DNA from: Dyella_B acidisoli | GTDB lineage: Bacteria > Pseudomonadota > Gammaproteobacteria > Xanthomonadales > Rhodanobacteraceae | NCBI RefSeq assembly: GCF_049532895.1 | Contig: NZ_CP064031.1 | Span: 310,001-374,000 of the forward strand | Direction of reading: 5' to 3' | DNA: 64,000 nucleotides | In this document: piece by piece, positions 8,436 to 15,912 of the stretch | How positions within the stretch are numbered: the first letter of the stretch is position 1 | How the letters are laid out: each line of letters begins with the position of its first letter | Program-made: the position numbers and the translations under genes | The notes under the pieces: model-generated | The model's database searches: none | What the model saw: only the letters and a program-made list of their open reading frames with translations | What the model was told of the DNA's origin: nothing

Positions 8436-9608
8436 TTAATCCACGCGGCAGAAGACGGCCTTGAGGTAGCGGCTTTCCGGCACATCGGTGCGTACGGGGT
8501 GATCCGCACCGGCACCGCGCACTTCCAGAATCTGAATCTCGCGCCCAGCATTGAGTGCCACACGGCGCAGCATTTCCAGAAAATCCGCTTCGCTGACCAA
8601 ACCTGTGCAGGAACAGGTGAGCAGTAGCCCGCCAGGTGGAATCACATCCAGCGCCAAGCGATTCATGGCGAAATACTTCTTCAGAGCATCCATGACCTTC
8701 GTGCGATCACGTGTCAGCTTGGCGGGATCGAGAATGACCGCGTCATAACGTTCGCCACTCGCCACGGCCTGGCGCAGCCATTCAAAGATGTCGGCTTGTT
8801 CGAAGCGGATGGCAAGATCGTTCGCCGCGGCATTGGCGCGGGCAATCTCCAGAATGCCTGCATCCATGTCGACGCCGATGGCTTCGCGCGCGCCGCCGGC
8901 CATGGCATGTACGGCAAAGCCACCGGCGTTGCAGCACAAATCCAACACGCGACGGCCTCGCGCCAGTTCGGCGAAGCGGCGACGGTTTTCGCGCTGGTCG
9001 GCGAAAAAGCCGGTCTTGTGTCCGTACCCCGGTGCGGCGTGGAAGCGCAAACCGTGTTCGTGGACTTCCACTGGCGTGGGCGCTTCGTTGACTCGGCAGT
9101 CGAAGGATTCTTGCTTCTGCACGTGGCTTTCGGCGAACCCATACAGCCGCGCACCAGGAAACTGCCGCAGCAACGCGGCATGAATGGCATCGCGGAATTT
9201 CCACATGCCAGCGGCAAAATATTCGATCACCAGGATGTCGGCGTAGCGATCCACGATCAGCCCGGAAAGCCCATCGCCTTCGCTGTGCACGACGCGCCAC
9301 GCATCGGTCACTGCATCCAGCTGCAGCAACTCCCGCCGCAACGTCACGGCGCGATCGATGCGTGCAGTGATCCAGTCCGCGTCAATCGATTCGCCTGCGT
9401 CGCCGGTAAGCAGGCGCAAGGCAATGCGCGCATGCCCGTTCCAGAAGCCGCGTCCGACAAAGCGATCCTTGGCATCGATCACATCCACCACGCTGCCCGG
9501 CGGTATGCGTGATTCAGGCTTGTGCACCTGCGCCGACCACACCCATGGGTGGCCGGGCATGCGGTCGGATTTCAGGCGGATGATGGGGAGTGAGGCGGGA
9601 ACATTCAT
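8436..9608 (-). CDS. rlmI: 23S rRNA cytosine-C5 methyltransferase, RlmI type
   Basis: The 390-aa protein has an N-terminal PUA domain (MPGHPWVWSAQV... PPGSVVDVIDAKDRFVGRGFWNG), then the RlmI-like Rossmann methyltransferase. SAM motif I is VLDLCCNAGGFAVHAM, and the C-terminal cysteine motif is LLTCSCTGLV. E. coli RlmI methylates C1962 of 23S rRNA; the domain order and length match. One oddity is motif IV, ILDPAKLT, where many relatives have DPP. The substrate nucleotide is inferred from homology. The stop abuts the family C repeat. Confidence 0.87.
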   Translation of the reverse strand: MNVPASLPIIRLKSDRMPGHPWVWSAQVHKPESRIPPGSVVDVIDAKDRFVGRGFWNGHARIALRLLTGDAGESIDADWITARIDRAVTLRRELLQLDAVTDAWRVVHSEGDGLSGLIVDRYADILVIEYFAAGMWKFRDAIHAALLRQFPGARLYGFAESHVQKQESFDCRVNEAPTPVEVHEHGLRFHAAPGYGHKTGFFADQRENRRRFAELARGRRVLDLCCNAGGFAVHAMAGGAREAIGVDMDAGILEIARANAAANDLAIRFEQADIFEWLRQAVASGERYDAVILDPAKLTRDRTKVMDALKKYFAMNRLALDVIPPGGLLLTCSCTGLVSEADFLEMLRRVALNAGREIQILEVRGAGADHPVRTDVPESRYLKAVFCRVD

Positions 9609-9631
9609 CCGCTAATGATAGCGGGTTGGCT

Positions 9632-9925
9632 TCAGGCAGCGGCCAGTTTGAGTTTGCCTACCCGCTGGAGATTTACATGTTTTCTGGCCACCCAAAGATC
9701 ATGGGCATCTTGCATGACTAGCCAGCTTTCTGGAGAACGGCCGATGGCCTTGGACAGCCGCAGTGCCATCTCCGGGGTAACTCGGCTGGTGCCCTTCAGG
9801 ACGCGACTGAGGGTAGATGGGGCGACATCCAGCTTTTCAGCGAGTTCACGGCCGCTGATCCCATGAGGATCGAGGTAAACCTCGGTGATGAATTCGCCGG
9901 GATGTGGAGGATTGTGCATGGCCAT
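9632..9925 (-). CDS. higA: Antitoxin, HigA family
   Basis: A 97-aa protein with the HigA opening NPPHPGEFITEVYLDPHGIS and a Cro/C1-type helix-turn-helix (GRELAEKLDVAPSTLSRVLKGTSRVTPEMALRL, about residues 25-57). It is the antitoxin and autorepressor of the adjacent toxin. The gene follows the toxin gene with a TAATG overlap, the reversed toxin-first order typical of higBA. It most likely binds the palindrome at 10223-10239 upstream of the pair. Confidence 0.9.
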   Translation of the reverse strand: MAMHNPPHPGEFITEVYLDPHGISGRELAEKLDVAPSTLSRVLKGTSRVTPEMALRLSKAIGRSPESWLVMQDAHDLWVARKHVNLQRVGKLKLAAA

Positions 9926-10203
9926 TAGTGATAGTCCTCGTAATCCAGAACGTAAGCATGTCCATTTTGAAATTCGAACGTCAGGCGCCAGTTGCCGCTA
10001 ACCCAAATGGACCAGCGTCCGCGCATTTGCCCCTTAAGAGGGTGCAACCGATAGCCAGGGATCTCCATGTCCTCGATGGATTGTGCGGTATCCAAGGCGG
10101 CTAGCTGCATTCGAAGGCGTTTTGCATGGCTCGCCTGTACACCCGAAGTGCTGCCTGTCTCGAACAGTCTGCGCAATCCCTTGTGCCGGAATGATTTGAT
10201 CAT
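9925..10203 (-). CDS. higB: HigB-type mRNA interferase toxin
   Basis: A 92-aa RelE/ParE-superfamily protein of the HigB group: MIKSFRHKGLRRLFETGSTSG, then RMQLAALDTAQSIEDMEIPGYRLHPLKG and RWSIWVSGNWRLTFEFQNGHAYVLDYEDYH. HigB toxins cleave mRNA on the ribosome when freed from HigA. The length is standard and the C-terminal strand with its acidic-His end is intact, so it looks functional. The predicted promoter places the transcript start only a few bases before the ATG. Confidence 0.9.
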   Translation of the reverse strand: MIKSFRHKGLRRLFETGSTSGVQASHAKRLRMQLAALDTAQSIEDMEIPGYRLHPLKGQMRGRWSIWVSGNWRLTFEFQNGHAYVLDYEDYH

Positions 10204-10212
10204 TGCGCCGTA

Positions 10213-10241
10213 ATGATACGGTGTTGCGCATCACGCAACAA
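10213..10241 (-). promoter_or_regulatory. higBA promoter with embedded operator
   Basis: On the minus strand, a -35 TTGTTG (10241-10236) and a -10 TATCAT (10218-10213) are exactly 17 bp apart. The palindrome GTTGCG-N5-CGCAAC (10223-10239) fills the spacer, as expected for an autorepressed toxin-antitoxin promoter. The start point would fall near 10206, only about 3 nt before the higB ATG, so the message may be nearly leaderless. Confidence 0.7.
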
Positions 10242-10304
10242 GTTCGACTCGTTAGGGCGTGCAAGTGAGCACCTTTCCGCGGCCTTATCGACAGGATGTT
10301 CTGT

Positions 10305-10736
10305 TCATCGCAACTTGAGAACCAACCAGGACAGCAGTGCCAGCAAGTTGATACCCAGGTACGACACCGACGGGCCACCAAACGCGAGATTGAAGCCCTG
10401 GCTGGCGAAGCGCCAGGTGACCTCCGGATGAAGGTGGATCGTGGTGAACACGTTGATGAAAGCGCCGCAAAACAACCCATAGCTGAAGATTGGCGTGCCA
10501 ATCAGCGGCAATTGCAGCAGTTGCGCGATGCTGGACAAACGAATGCCGCGCTCGCTGTTTTCAAGCAACAGCACACCCGACACCAGCACGAATGCATAGA
10601 GTGCGAAGGCGATCAGCTGGATCACCGCGGTGTGCAGCGGGCCGGAGGCGAGCAGATGCGGAAGCTCGATGGCCATGCCGTAGAAACCACCGGCTACTTC
10701 CAGGATACCGATCAGGCGAAACAGGATCTGACGCAT
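10305..10736 (-). CDS. Small membrane protein, function unknown
   Basis: A 143-aa protein with four hydrophobic segments: ILFRLIGILEVAGGFYGMAI; IQLIAFALYAFVLVSGVLLL; LPLIGTPIFSYGLFCGAFIN; and SYLGINLLALLSWLVL. I do not recognise the family. There is no charged motif that would suggest catalysis. It starts at an ATG 24 nt after the srkA stop on the same strand, so it may be the last gene of the thioesterase-srkA transcript. Confidence 0.7.
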   Translation of the reverse strand: MRQILFRLIGILEVAGGFYGMAIELPHLLASGPLHTAVIQLIAFALYAFVLVSGVLLLENSERGIRLSSIAQLLQLPLIGTPIFSYGLFCGAFINVFTTIHLHPEVTWRFASQGFNLAFGGPSVSYLGINLLALLSWLVLKLR

Positions 10737-10760
10737 TCAACACCCCAAAGAAAGAACGAA

Positions 10761-11708
10761 TTATTCAAGTTCATCCGCCTGCTCATGCAGGTCCGTTATG
10801 TGTTGTTCCCACCAGCGCGCTTCAGCCGCGAACGGAAACGCCGCCGGAAAAGCCGGATCGTGCCAGCGTGCCGCGATCCAACCCGCATAATGCACTTGTC
10901 GCATGGCGCGCAGGGCGGGAATGAGGATAAGTTCTGCGTGATCAAAGTCACGCATCGAAGCATAACCTTCCAGCAATGCCTCCATGGCGCGTTCGTCGTG
11001 GGCCAGCATCCATAGATCCTGCACCGCCGGCCCCATGCGTGCATCATCGAGATCGACAAAATGCGGGCCTGTATCGGTCCACAGTACGTTGCCCGGATGG
11101 CAGTCGCCATGCAAACGCAGCGTACGTAAGGGGGCAGCGCTTTCAAAGCGTGCAGCGACCAATCCGTTCACACGTTCGACAGCTTGGCGATAGCGATCGC
11201 GCAATGCAGAAGGCAGCAGCGAAGAAGACAGCACGGCTTGCATCGGTTGTGCAATCAACGTGGTGCGATCGATGTTGCCGCGATACGCGAATGATGCGCG
11301 TGCGCCGACGCTATGCATGCGCGCGATCAGTCGGCCGAGCCATTCCAATTGATCGGCCGATTCCAGCGAAGGGGCGCGACCACCATGACGCGGCGACAGT
11401 GCGTAACGATAGCCATCGTGATGCAACAGCGTGCGTTCCGCGAAGTGCAGCGGCGCCACGACGGGCAATTCTGCCTCGGCCAGTTCCTGCGCAAAGGCGT
11501 GCTCTTCCAGAATCGCCGCATCGCTCCATCGGCCGGGACGATAGAACTTCGCGACCACTGGCGAGCCTTCTTCCAGCCCCACCTGCCACACGCGGTTTTC
11601 GTAGCTGTTCAATGCAAGCAAGCGGCCATCCGGCCACAAGCCGCAAGCGGTAACAGCATCGAGCACAAGATCGGGCGTTAGGCGCGCGTAAGGTGTCTCG
11701 TTGGACAT
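10761..11708 (-). CDS. srkA: Stress-response serine/threonine kinase SrkA
   Basis: A 315-aa member of the APH/choline-kinase-like family known as YihE/RdoA/SrkA. It shows NSYENRVWQVG (nucleotide loop), VAKFYRPGRWSDAAILEEHAF with the ATP-binding Lys and Glu, the catalytic loop LRLHGDCHPGNVLW, and the metal-binding Asp in HFVDLDDARMGPAVQDLWML. In E. coli it phosphorylates proteins and counters stress-induced cell death. It lies 3 nt downstream of a thioesterase gene, hence probably co-transcribed. Confidence 0.93.
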   Translation of the reverse strand: MSNETPYARLTPDLVLDAVTACGLWPDGRLLALNSYENRVWQVGLEEGSPVVAKFYRPGRWSDAAILEEHAFAQELAEAELPVVAPLHFAERTLLHHDGYRYALSPRHGGRAPSLESADQLEWLGRLIARMHSVGARASFAYRGNIDRTTLIAQPMQAVLSSSLLPSALRDRYRQAVERVNGLVAARFESAAPLRTLRLHGDCHPGNVLWTDTGPHFVDLDDARMGPAVQDLWMLAHDERAMEALLEGYASMRDFDHAELILIPALRAMRQVHYAGWIAARWHDPAFPAAFPFAAEARWWEQHITDLHEQADELE

Positions 11709-11711
11709 GTA

Positions 11712-12152
11712 TCAGCGAGTACCCACCGCTGCCGCCGGCACCACCGCCATGGTGAGGCGCGAAATGCACACCAGCTTGCCGGCGTCGTCTTCGATGCGGA
11801 TTTCCCACACCTGCGTCGATCGCCCGAGATGCAGCGGACGTGCAGTGCCGGTTACGGTGCCGCTGGTAACACCGCGTACGTGATTGGCATTGATGTCCAA
11901 GCCGACCGCGCGTTCTTTTTCCGGATCGAGCGTGAGCATGGCCGCGGTGCTGCCGAGTGTTTCCGCTAGCGCTACCGATGCGCCGCCGTGCAACAGTCCA
12001 TACGGTTGGTGGGTGCGCGGATCTACCGGCATCGTGCCTTGCAACCAATCCTCGCCGACGGCGGTAAGGCGGATGCCCAGCGCCTCCATCAAGGTGTTGC
12101 GGCTCCAGCCGTTGAGGCGTTCGAGGTGGGTGTCTTGTTTCCAGATGCTCAT
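11712..12152 (-). CDS. Hotdog-fold acyl-CoA thioesterase (YdiI/MenI type)
   Basis: About 146 aa. The motif HQPYGLLHGGASVALAETLGSTAA carries the HGG and catalytic Glu of the PaaI/YdiI thioesterases, followed by ANHVRGVTSGTVTGTARPLHLGRSTQVWEI. In E. coli the closest type hydrolyses 1,4-dihydroxy-2-naphthoyl-CoA, but broad acyl-CoA activity is common, so the physiological substrate is left open. The ATG at 12150-12152 (MSIWKQ) is preferred; an ATG two codons upstream and a longer frame to 12182 are possible. Confidence 0.85.
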   Translation of the reverse strand: MSIWKQDTHLERLNGWSRNTLMEALGIRLTAVGEDWLQGTMPVDPRTHQPYGLLHGGASVALAETLGSTAAMLTLDPEKERAVGLDINANHVRGVTSGTVTGTARPLHLGRSTQVWEIRIEDDAGKLVCISRLTMAVVPAAAVGTR

Positions 12153-12235
12153 GGGCATTGAGATCGCGAGAGAAGCCAGCATTGTCCGCCGACCACCCCA
12201 GCGGCGACAATGCGGGATCGTTCAGGTCATCTCAA

Positions 12236-13297
12236 GTGTTTACCGTCACTCTCACCACTTCCGGCCGCCGCTTCGACGTCCTGCCCGGCGAAACCGTGCT
12301 GGAAGCGGCACAGCGCGCGGGCATTGCGCTGCCTTACTCCTGTCGCGCGGGCGTGTGCGGTAGCTGCAAGGCCGCGCTCATCCACGGCCGTTGCGAATAC
12401 CCCCGCAATCCGCCCACAGCGCTGGACGTGCATGATCGCGTGCAGCACGCCGTGCTGCTGTGCCAAGCCGTTCCCGCCAGCGATCTGGTGGTCCAGGCGC
12501 GCGAAGTCACTTCGGTCGAAGACATCGCCCGCCGCCAGCTGAATGTGCAAGTGAGCCGCAAATGGCAGCTCGCACCCGACGTGATCGGCTTGCATCTGCA
12601 GCCTGCGCCGGGCGAGCTGCGTTTGAATTGGCTGCCGGGCCAGTATCTCGATGTGCTGCTGGATGAAGGTCGCCGCCGCCCGTTTTCCATCGCAAACGGT
12701 CCGCAGGCGGACGGTGTGATCGAGATGCACGTGCGCCATGTCGCCGGCGGTGGTTTCACCTCATGGGTGAGCGACGTGCTGAAAGAGGGCGACACGCTGC
12801 GCATCGAAGGGCCGCTTGGCACCTTCGTGGCGCGCGAGGATTCGGAGCGGCCCATGATCTTCGTGGCCGGCGGCACCGGTTTTGCGCCGGTGAAAGCGAT
12901 CCTTGAGCATTTCCTGGCGCTGGGCACGCGTCGCACGATCGATCTCTATTGGGGCGCTCGCAGTGCAGCGGATCTGTATCTGCACACGCTTGCCGAGCAA
13001 TGGGCGGCAGCGGCACCGGGCCTGCGCTTTCACGCTGTGCTTTCCGATCCGGAACAGGCACGCATGGCCGGCATGCGCGAAGGACTGGTGCACGAAGCGG
13101 TGCTGGATGATCACCCGAATCTTTCCGGCCACGACGTCTACATGAGCGGACCGCCGGCGATGGTCGATGCCGGCCGCAAGCTGTTCATCGAATCCGGCTT
13201 GCCGGAAGAGCGGCTGTATTTCGATTCCTTCGAATATGCGCCCGATGTGCTGGCGCAGATTCTGTCCGGGCGAGCGGGTATTGCCGAGCAGGCGTAG
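12236..13297 (+). CDS. Ferredoxin-domain NAD(P)H:FAD oxidoreductase (AscD-like)
   Basis: About 353 aa. An N-terminal plant-type [2Fe-2S] domain (PYSCRAGVCGSC with a later LLCQA Cys) is followed by an FAD-binding barrel (RPFSIANGP, HVRHVAGGGFTSWV) and an NAD-binding domain (IFVAGGTGFAPVKAILEH, DVYMSGPPAMVDA). This layout fits the CDP-6-deoxy-glucoseen reductase/oxygenase-reductase group, which passes electrons from NAD(P)H to a partner protein. No partner is encoded nearby. The GTG at 12236 (VFTVTLTT, with AGG upstream) is the likely start; the frame stays open to 12158. Naming it as a dideoxysugar enzyme would be over-precise. Confidence 0.82.
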   Translation: MFTVTLTTSGRRFDVLPGETVLEAAQRAGIALPYSCRAGVCGSCKAALIHGRCEYPRNPPTALDVHDRVQHAVLLCQAVPASDLVVQAREVTSVEDIARRQLNVQVSRKWQLAPDVIGLHLQPAPGELRLNWLPGQYLDVLLDEGRRRPFSIANGPQADGVIEMHVRHVAGGGFTSWVSDVLKEGDTLRIEGPLGTFVAREDSERPMIFVAGGTGFAPVKAILEHFLALGTRRTIDLYWGARSAADLYLHTLAEQWAAAAPGLRFHAVLSDPEQARMAGMREGLVHEAVLDDHPNLSGHDVYMSGPPAMVDAGRKLFIESGLPEERLYFDSFEYAPDVLAQILSGRAGIAEQA

Positions 13298-13321
13298 CCG
13301 CGAGCCACCTTGCGATAGTTA

Positions 13322-13765
13322 TCAGTTCTTTCCCTTCGCCACCGGCAACTGCGCCTGCTGCCACGCCAGCACACCGCCACCCAGCGTATAGACGCGGGTG
13401 AAGCCTGCCTTGACCAGGCGCTGGGCTGCGCCGTCAACGTTGCGGCCGTCCTTGTCCATCACCACCACCGGCAGTTCGCGCGCCTTGGCCAGATCCTTGT
13501 TCTCCGGATCGAACTGGCTCATGGCCACATGCTTGGCGCCCGGGACGTGCATTTTTTCGAAATCGGCGATGGCCGAAAGATCGATCAGCAGCGGGCTGTC
13601 GCGATTGATCAGCTGGGTCAGGCCGGCCGGCGTCAGCTCGGTGAATTTGCGCAGCAGCAGCATGATCTGCGTGACGATCAGCGCGATCACCAGCACCACC
13701 AACAGCAGGGACAGCGCGAGATGGTTGCCCACGAACTGGGGCAGCTTGTGGAGGAAATCGTTCAT
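13322..13765 (-). CDS. Membrane-anchored rhodanese-like protein without the active Cys
   Basis: A 147-aa protein with one N-terminal membrane segment (LALSLLLVVLVIALIVTQIM) and a rhodanese domain (PLLIDLSAIADFEKMHVPGAKHV... RLVKAGFTRVYTLGGGVLAWQQ). The active-site loop, normally Cys-x4-Arg, reads VVMDKDGRNV, so the sulfur-carrying Cys is absent and sulfurtransferase activity is unlikely. Inactive rhodanese domains often bind proteins or act as sensors. It converges with the ferredoxin-reductase gene. Confidence 0.85.
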   Translation of the reverse strand: MNDFLHKLPQFVGNHLALSLLLVVLVIALIVTQIMLLLRKFTELTPAGLTQLINRDSPLLIDLSAIADFEKMHVPGAKHVAMSQFDPENKDLAKARELPVVVMDKDGRNVDGAAQRLVKAGFTRVYTLGGGVLAWQQAQLPVAKGKN

Positions 13766-13871
13766 GTGGGGGCCACTGGCGCAAATAGGCTCGAATAAAC
13801 GGCGAAGTATAGCCCCTGTTCCTCAAGACTTGGGGTTGCTCATCTTTTCAGGAGGCTTGATTTCGCCACGG

Positions 13872-13899
13872 CGTCATTCCGGCCTTCGCCGGAATGGCG
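13872..13899. repeat. Single REP palindrome, family B
   Basis: TCATTCCGGCCTTCGCCGGAATGG forms a perfect stem. It lies just after the lipoprotein-gene stop (minus strand), ahead of the rhodanese gene. Confidence 0.75.
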
Positions 13900-13912
13900 G
13901 CGCGGTTATCCC

Positions 13913-14329
13913 TCAATCCCCCTGATTGAGGTTCGGAATCCCCGTCTCCAGCCACCACTTGTTCTTTTCCGAGTCGTAATGCCACACCTGGCGATCGATG
14001 ATGCTGCGCACCGACTGCGTATGCAGGTTGGTCACGCTGATGCGTACGTTCTGGCGCACTTCGTTTTCGCCCGAGGCCACCGGGCCGTTGCCGTCGTCGT
14101 AGTCGTTGACCTGCACCTGCTTGAAGCGCTCGCGGTCGAGGTCGGTGATGGGATGTGCGTCGCGCACTTTCGGATCGACGAACTGCTCCGCCGCTTCGAA
14201 ACCATCCCAGCGCACCGCGTTCGCGTAAGCGATCATGGTGTGGGTGAGCGAGTCATTACGCTTGTCCGTCGCACAGCCAGACAAGAGCAGCATGGTCGAC
14301 AGCAGGATCGGACCGACAATACGGCGCAT
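13913..14329 (-). CDS. Putative lipoprotein, function unknown
   Basis: A 138-aa protein with a type II signal: MRRIVGPILLSTMLLLSGC, lipobox LLSGC, with Ala at the position after Cys, predicting outer-membrane sorting. The mature part is small and polar with a conserved-looking RWDGFEAAEQFVDPKVRDAHPI and a C-terminal WHYDSEKNKWWLETGIP, resembling nuclear-transport-factor-2-like or DUF lipoproteins. I do not recognise a named family. It follows the thioesterase gene on the same strand by 25 nt. Confidence 0.78.
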   Translation of the reverse strand: MRRIVGPILLSTMLLLSGCATDKRNDSLTHTMIAYANAVRWDGFEAAEQFVDPKVRDAHPITDLDRERFKQVQVNDYDDGNGPVASGENEVRQNVRISVTNLHTQSVRSIIDRQVWHYDSEKNKWWLETGIPNLNQGD

Positions 14330-14354
14330 AACTTAAGTCCCCTCCAAAGAAGGC

Positions 14355-14837
14355 TTATTCTGCCGCAGCTGTGCGGCGCTTCGCCACGAACTGTGCCTCA
14401 AGCGTGGCAGCCGGTTTGCTACCCTCGCCGGGTACCTGACAGCGCACCGCGATGCGTGCGCGTTTGCGGGACGACAAAGTGGTGAAGAAGGTTTCCCAGT
14501 TCGCGTCTTCAGCCAGCTGTGCTTCGGCCTGGAAATCGCCCCAAACCGGATCGAGGTAGCGCACCGTGGATTCGCCTACATATACGTCGCAATCTTCGCC
14601 GCGCTGGCGCAGGGCCAGTTCCACCAAGCCCCAGCCAGTGAGCGTCATGAGGCTGGTCAAGCTGCCACCGAACGCGCAGCCCTTGTCGTTGACGTTGGGC
14701 GCGAGCGGGCAGTTCAGTACCAGACGCTCGCTGTCGTAGCTACCCAGTTCGAGCCCCATGGTGTGAGCGAGGGGGATGTTTTCTTGGATGAACGTTACCA
14801 ACGCCAGGGCGGCGGTGTGCGGGTCGAGCTTTTCCAT
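14355..14837 (-). CDS. Thioesterase-domain protein (YiiD C-terminal type)
   Basis: A 160-aa protein matching the putative thioesterase domain found at the C-terminus of E. coli YiiD (hotdog fold). The conserved stretches are IPLAHTMGLELGSYDSERLVLNCPLAPNVNDKGCAFGGSLTSLMTL and the later STVRYLDPVWGDFQAEA. It stands alone here without the acetyltransferase half. The substrate is unknown. It diverges from hemD, separated by family A repeats. Confidence 0.82.
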   Translation of the reverse strand: MEKLDPHTAALALVTFIQENIPLAHTMGLELGSYDSERLVLNCPLAPNVNDKGCAFGGSLTSLMTLTGWGLVELALRQRGEDCDVYVGESTVRYLDPVWGDFQAEAQLAEDANWETFFTTLSSRKRARIAVRCQVPGEGSKPAATLEAQFVAKRRTAAAE

Positions 14838-14897
14838 TGATACGGTAGGGACAGGGAGGGGGCGACAGTGTAGAGGCTACACTGCGCGAAGGACCTG

Positions 14898-15088
14898 CTC
14901 CCTCTCCCCTCTGGGGAGAACGTTCTTTCTTTTCCCTTTCCCCAAGGGGAAAGGGGTGGGGTGAGGGGCCAGTCTTGCGGTCAAACTCATCTCTTACAAG
15001 AAAGAATCAGGTAATGACTCGCGAAAGTCACACAGATAGTGGCAAGAACCTCCCCTCACCCCAACCCTCTCCCCAGAGGGGAGAGGGA
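14898..15088. repeat. REP-like family A cluster reaching into hemD
   Basis: Three palindromes occur: an imperfect one at about 14899-14920, CCCTTTCCCCAAGGGGAAAG at 14934-14953 and an inverted unit at about 15054-15088. GGGGTGAGGGGCCAGTCTTGC at 14959 pairs with GCAAGAACCTCCCCTCACCCC at 15042. The right-hand unit lies inside the hemD reading frame. Confidence 0.8.
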
Positions 15089-15853
15089 GAAAAACTTACC
15101 GGCTGCACGATCGTCATCACCCGCCCTGCCGGCACCGGCACACCGCTGGCGAAAAAGGTAAGCGCCTTGGGCGGAACCTCGCTGTTGCTCCCCGGCCTTT
15201 CTCTGCGTGGCACCTCCGATGCTCAGCAAGCACGCGAACAATGGCGTGATGCGCAAGACGACGATGTGTTGATCTTCACCAGTCCGGCGGCGGTTCGCTA
15301 CGCGTTGGCCCTCGCACCACTGGATAAGGCGCATGGCGAAGTCGTCGCCGTGGGGCAGGGCACGGCGCGTGCTCTGCAGCGGCATGGCGTTACCGCGCAG
15401 GTGCCCGCGTCACGTCAGGACAGCGAAGGCATGTTGGCGTTGCCATTGCTGCAACACCTACAGGGCCGGCGTGTTGCCCTGATTACCGCACCTGGCGGTC
15501 GCGGCCTGATGCAGCAGCAGCTTGCCGGGCGCGGTGCGATCTTGCGTGAGGTGCACGTGTACCAACGCGCTGCGTCCAGGTTGACCCGGCGTCATGCCGA
15601 GGCGGTGCTGCAGATGGCCGACACCGCCTGCGTGCTGCTCTCCAGTATCGAGGCCCTGCAGAATCTGCGGCAGCAATTGCCTGTCACGGCATGGGAACGG
15701 CTACGTCAGGCTACGGCCGTCGTCAGCAGCGAGCGGATCGAGGCGGCGGCGCGCGCGGCCGGGTTCTCGCGCATCTATAGGGCGGCGTCGGCCGTCCAGG
15801 CAGAGCTGTTGGCCGGTGCCTGCGAAGTTTGTTCACGCGCACGCCACGATTGA
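15014..15853 (+). CDS. hemD: Uroporphyrinogen-III synthase
   Basis: About 279 aa; closes hydroxymethylbilane to uroporphyrinogen III in haem and sirohaem synthesis. Family features are VVITRPAG-like (here CTIVITRPAGTGTPLAKKVSALGG), VLIFTSPAAVRYAL, VVAVGQGTARALQRHGV and VALITAPGGRGLMQQQLAGRGA, with the usual two-lobe layout. The catalytic domain starts about 27 residues in. The preceding head (LPSPQPSPQRGEGEK) is encoded by a REP palindrome, so either the true start is internal or the enzyme carries a repeat-derived N-terminal tail. The ATG at 15014 is the first ATG; an upstream TTG at 14975 is less likely. First gene of hemD-hemX-hemY. Confidence 0.9.
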   Translation: MTRESHTDSGKNLPSPQPSPQRGEGEKLTGCTIVITRPAGTGTPLAKKVSALGGTSLLLPGLSLRGTSDAQQAREQWRDAQDDDVLIFTSPAAVRYALALAPLDKAHGEVVAVGQGTARALQRHGVTAQVPASRQDSEGMLALPLLQHLQGRRVALITAPGGRGLMQQQLAGRGAILREVHVYQRAASRLTRRHAEAVLQMADTACVLLSSIEALQNLRQQLPVTAWERLRQATAVVSSERIEAAARAAGFSRIYRAASAVQAELLAGACEVCSRARHD

Positions 15854-15912
15854 GGGCTGGCGACGCCTGCACGGAACTGATCAGCGCATCCTTAGGCTGT
15901 TAGCATGCGCGC

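Noticed and set aside
12158..12235. Longer N-terminus for the ferredoxin-reductase
   Set aside because: The extra 26 residues precede the conserved ferredoxin strand without homology or a ribosome site and would run almost into the divergent thioesterase gene.
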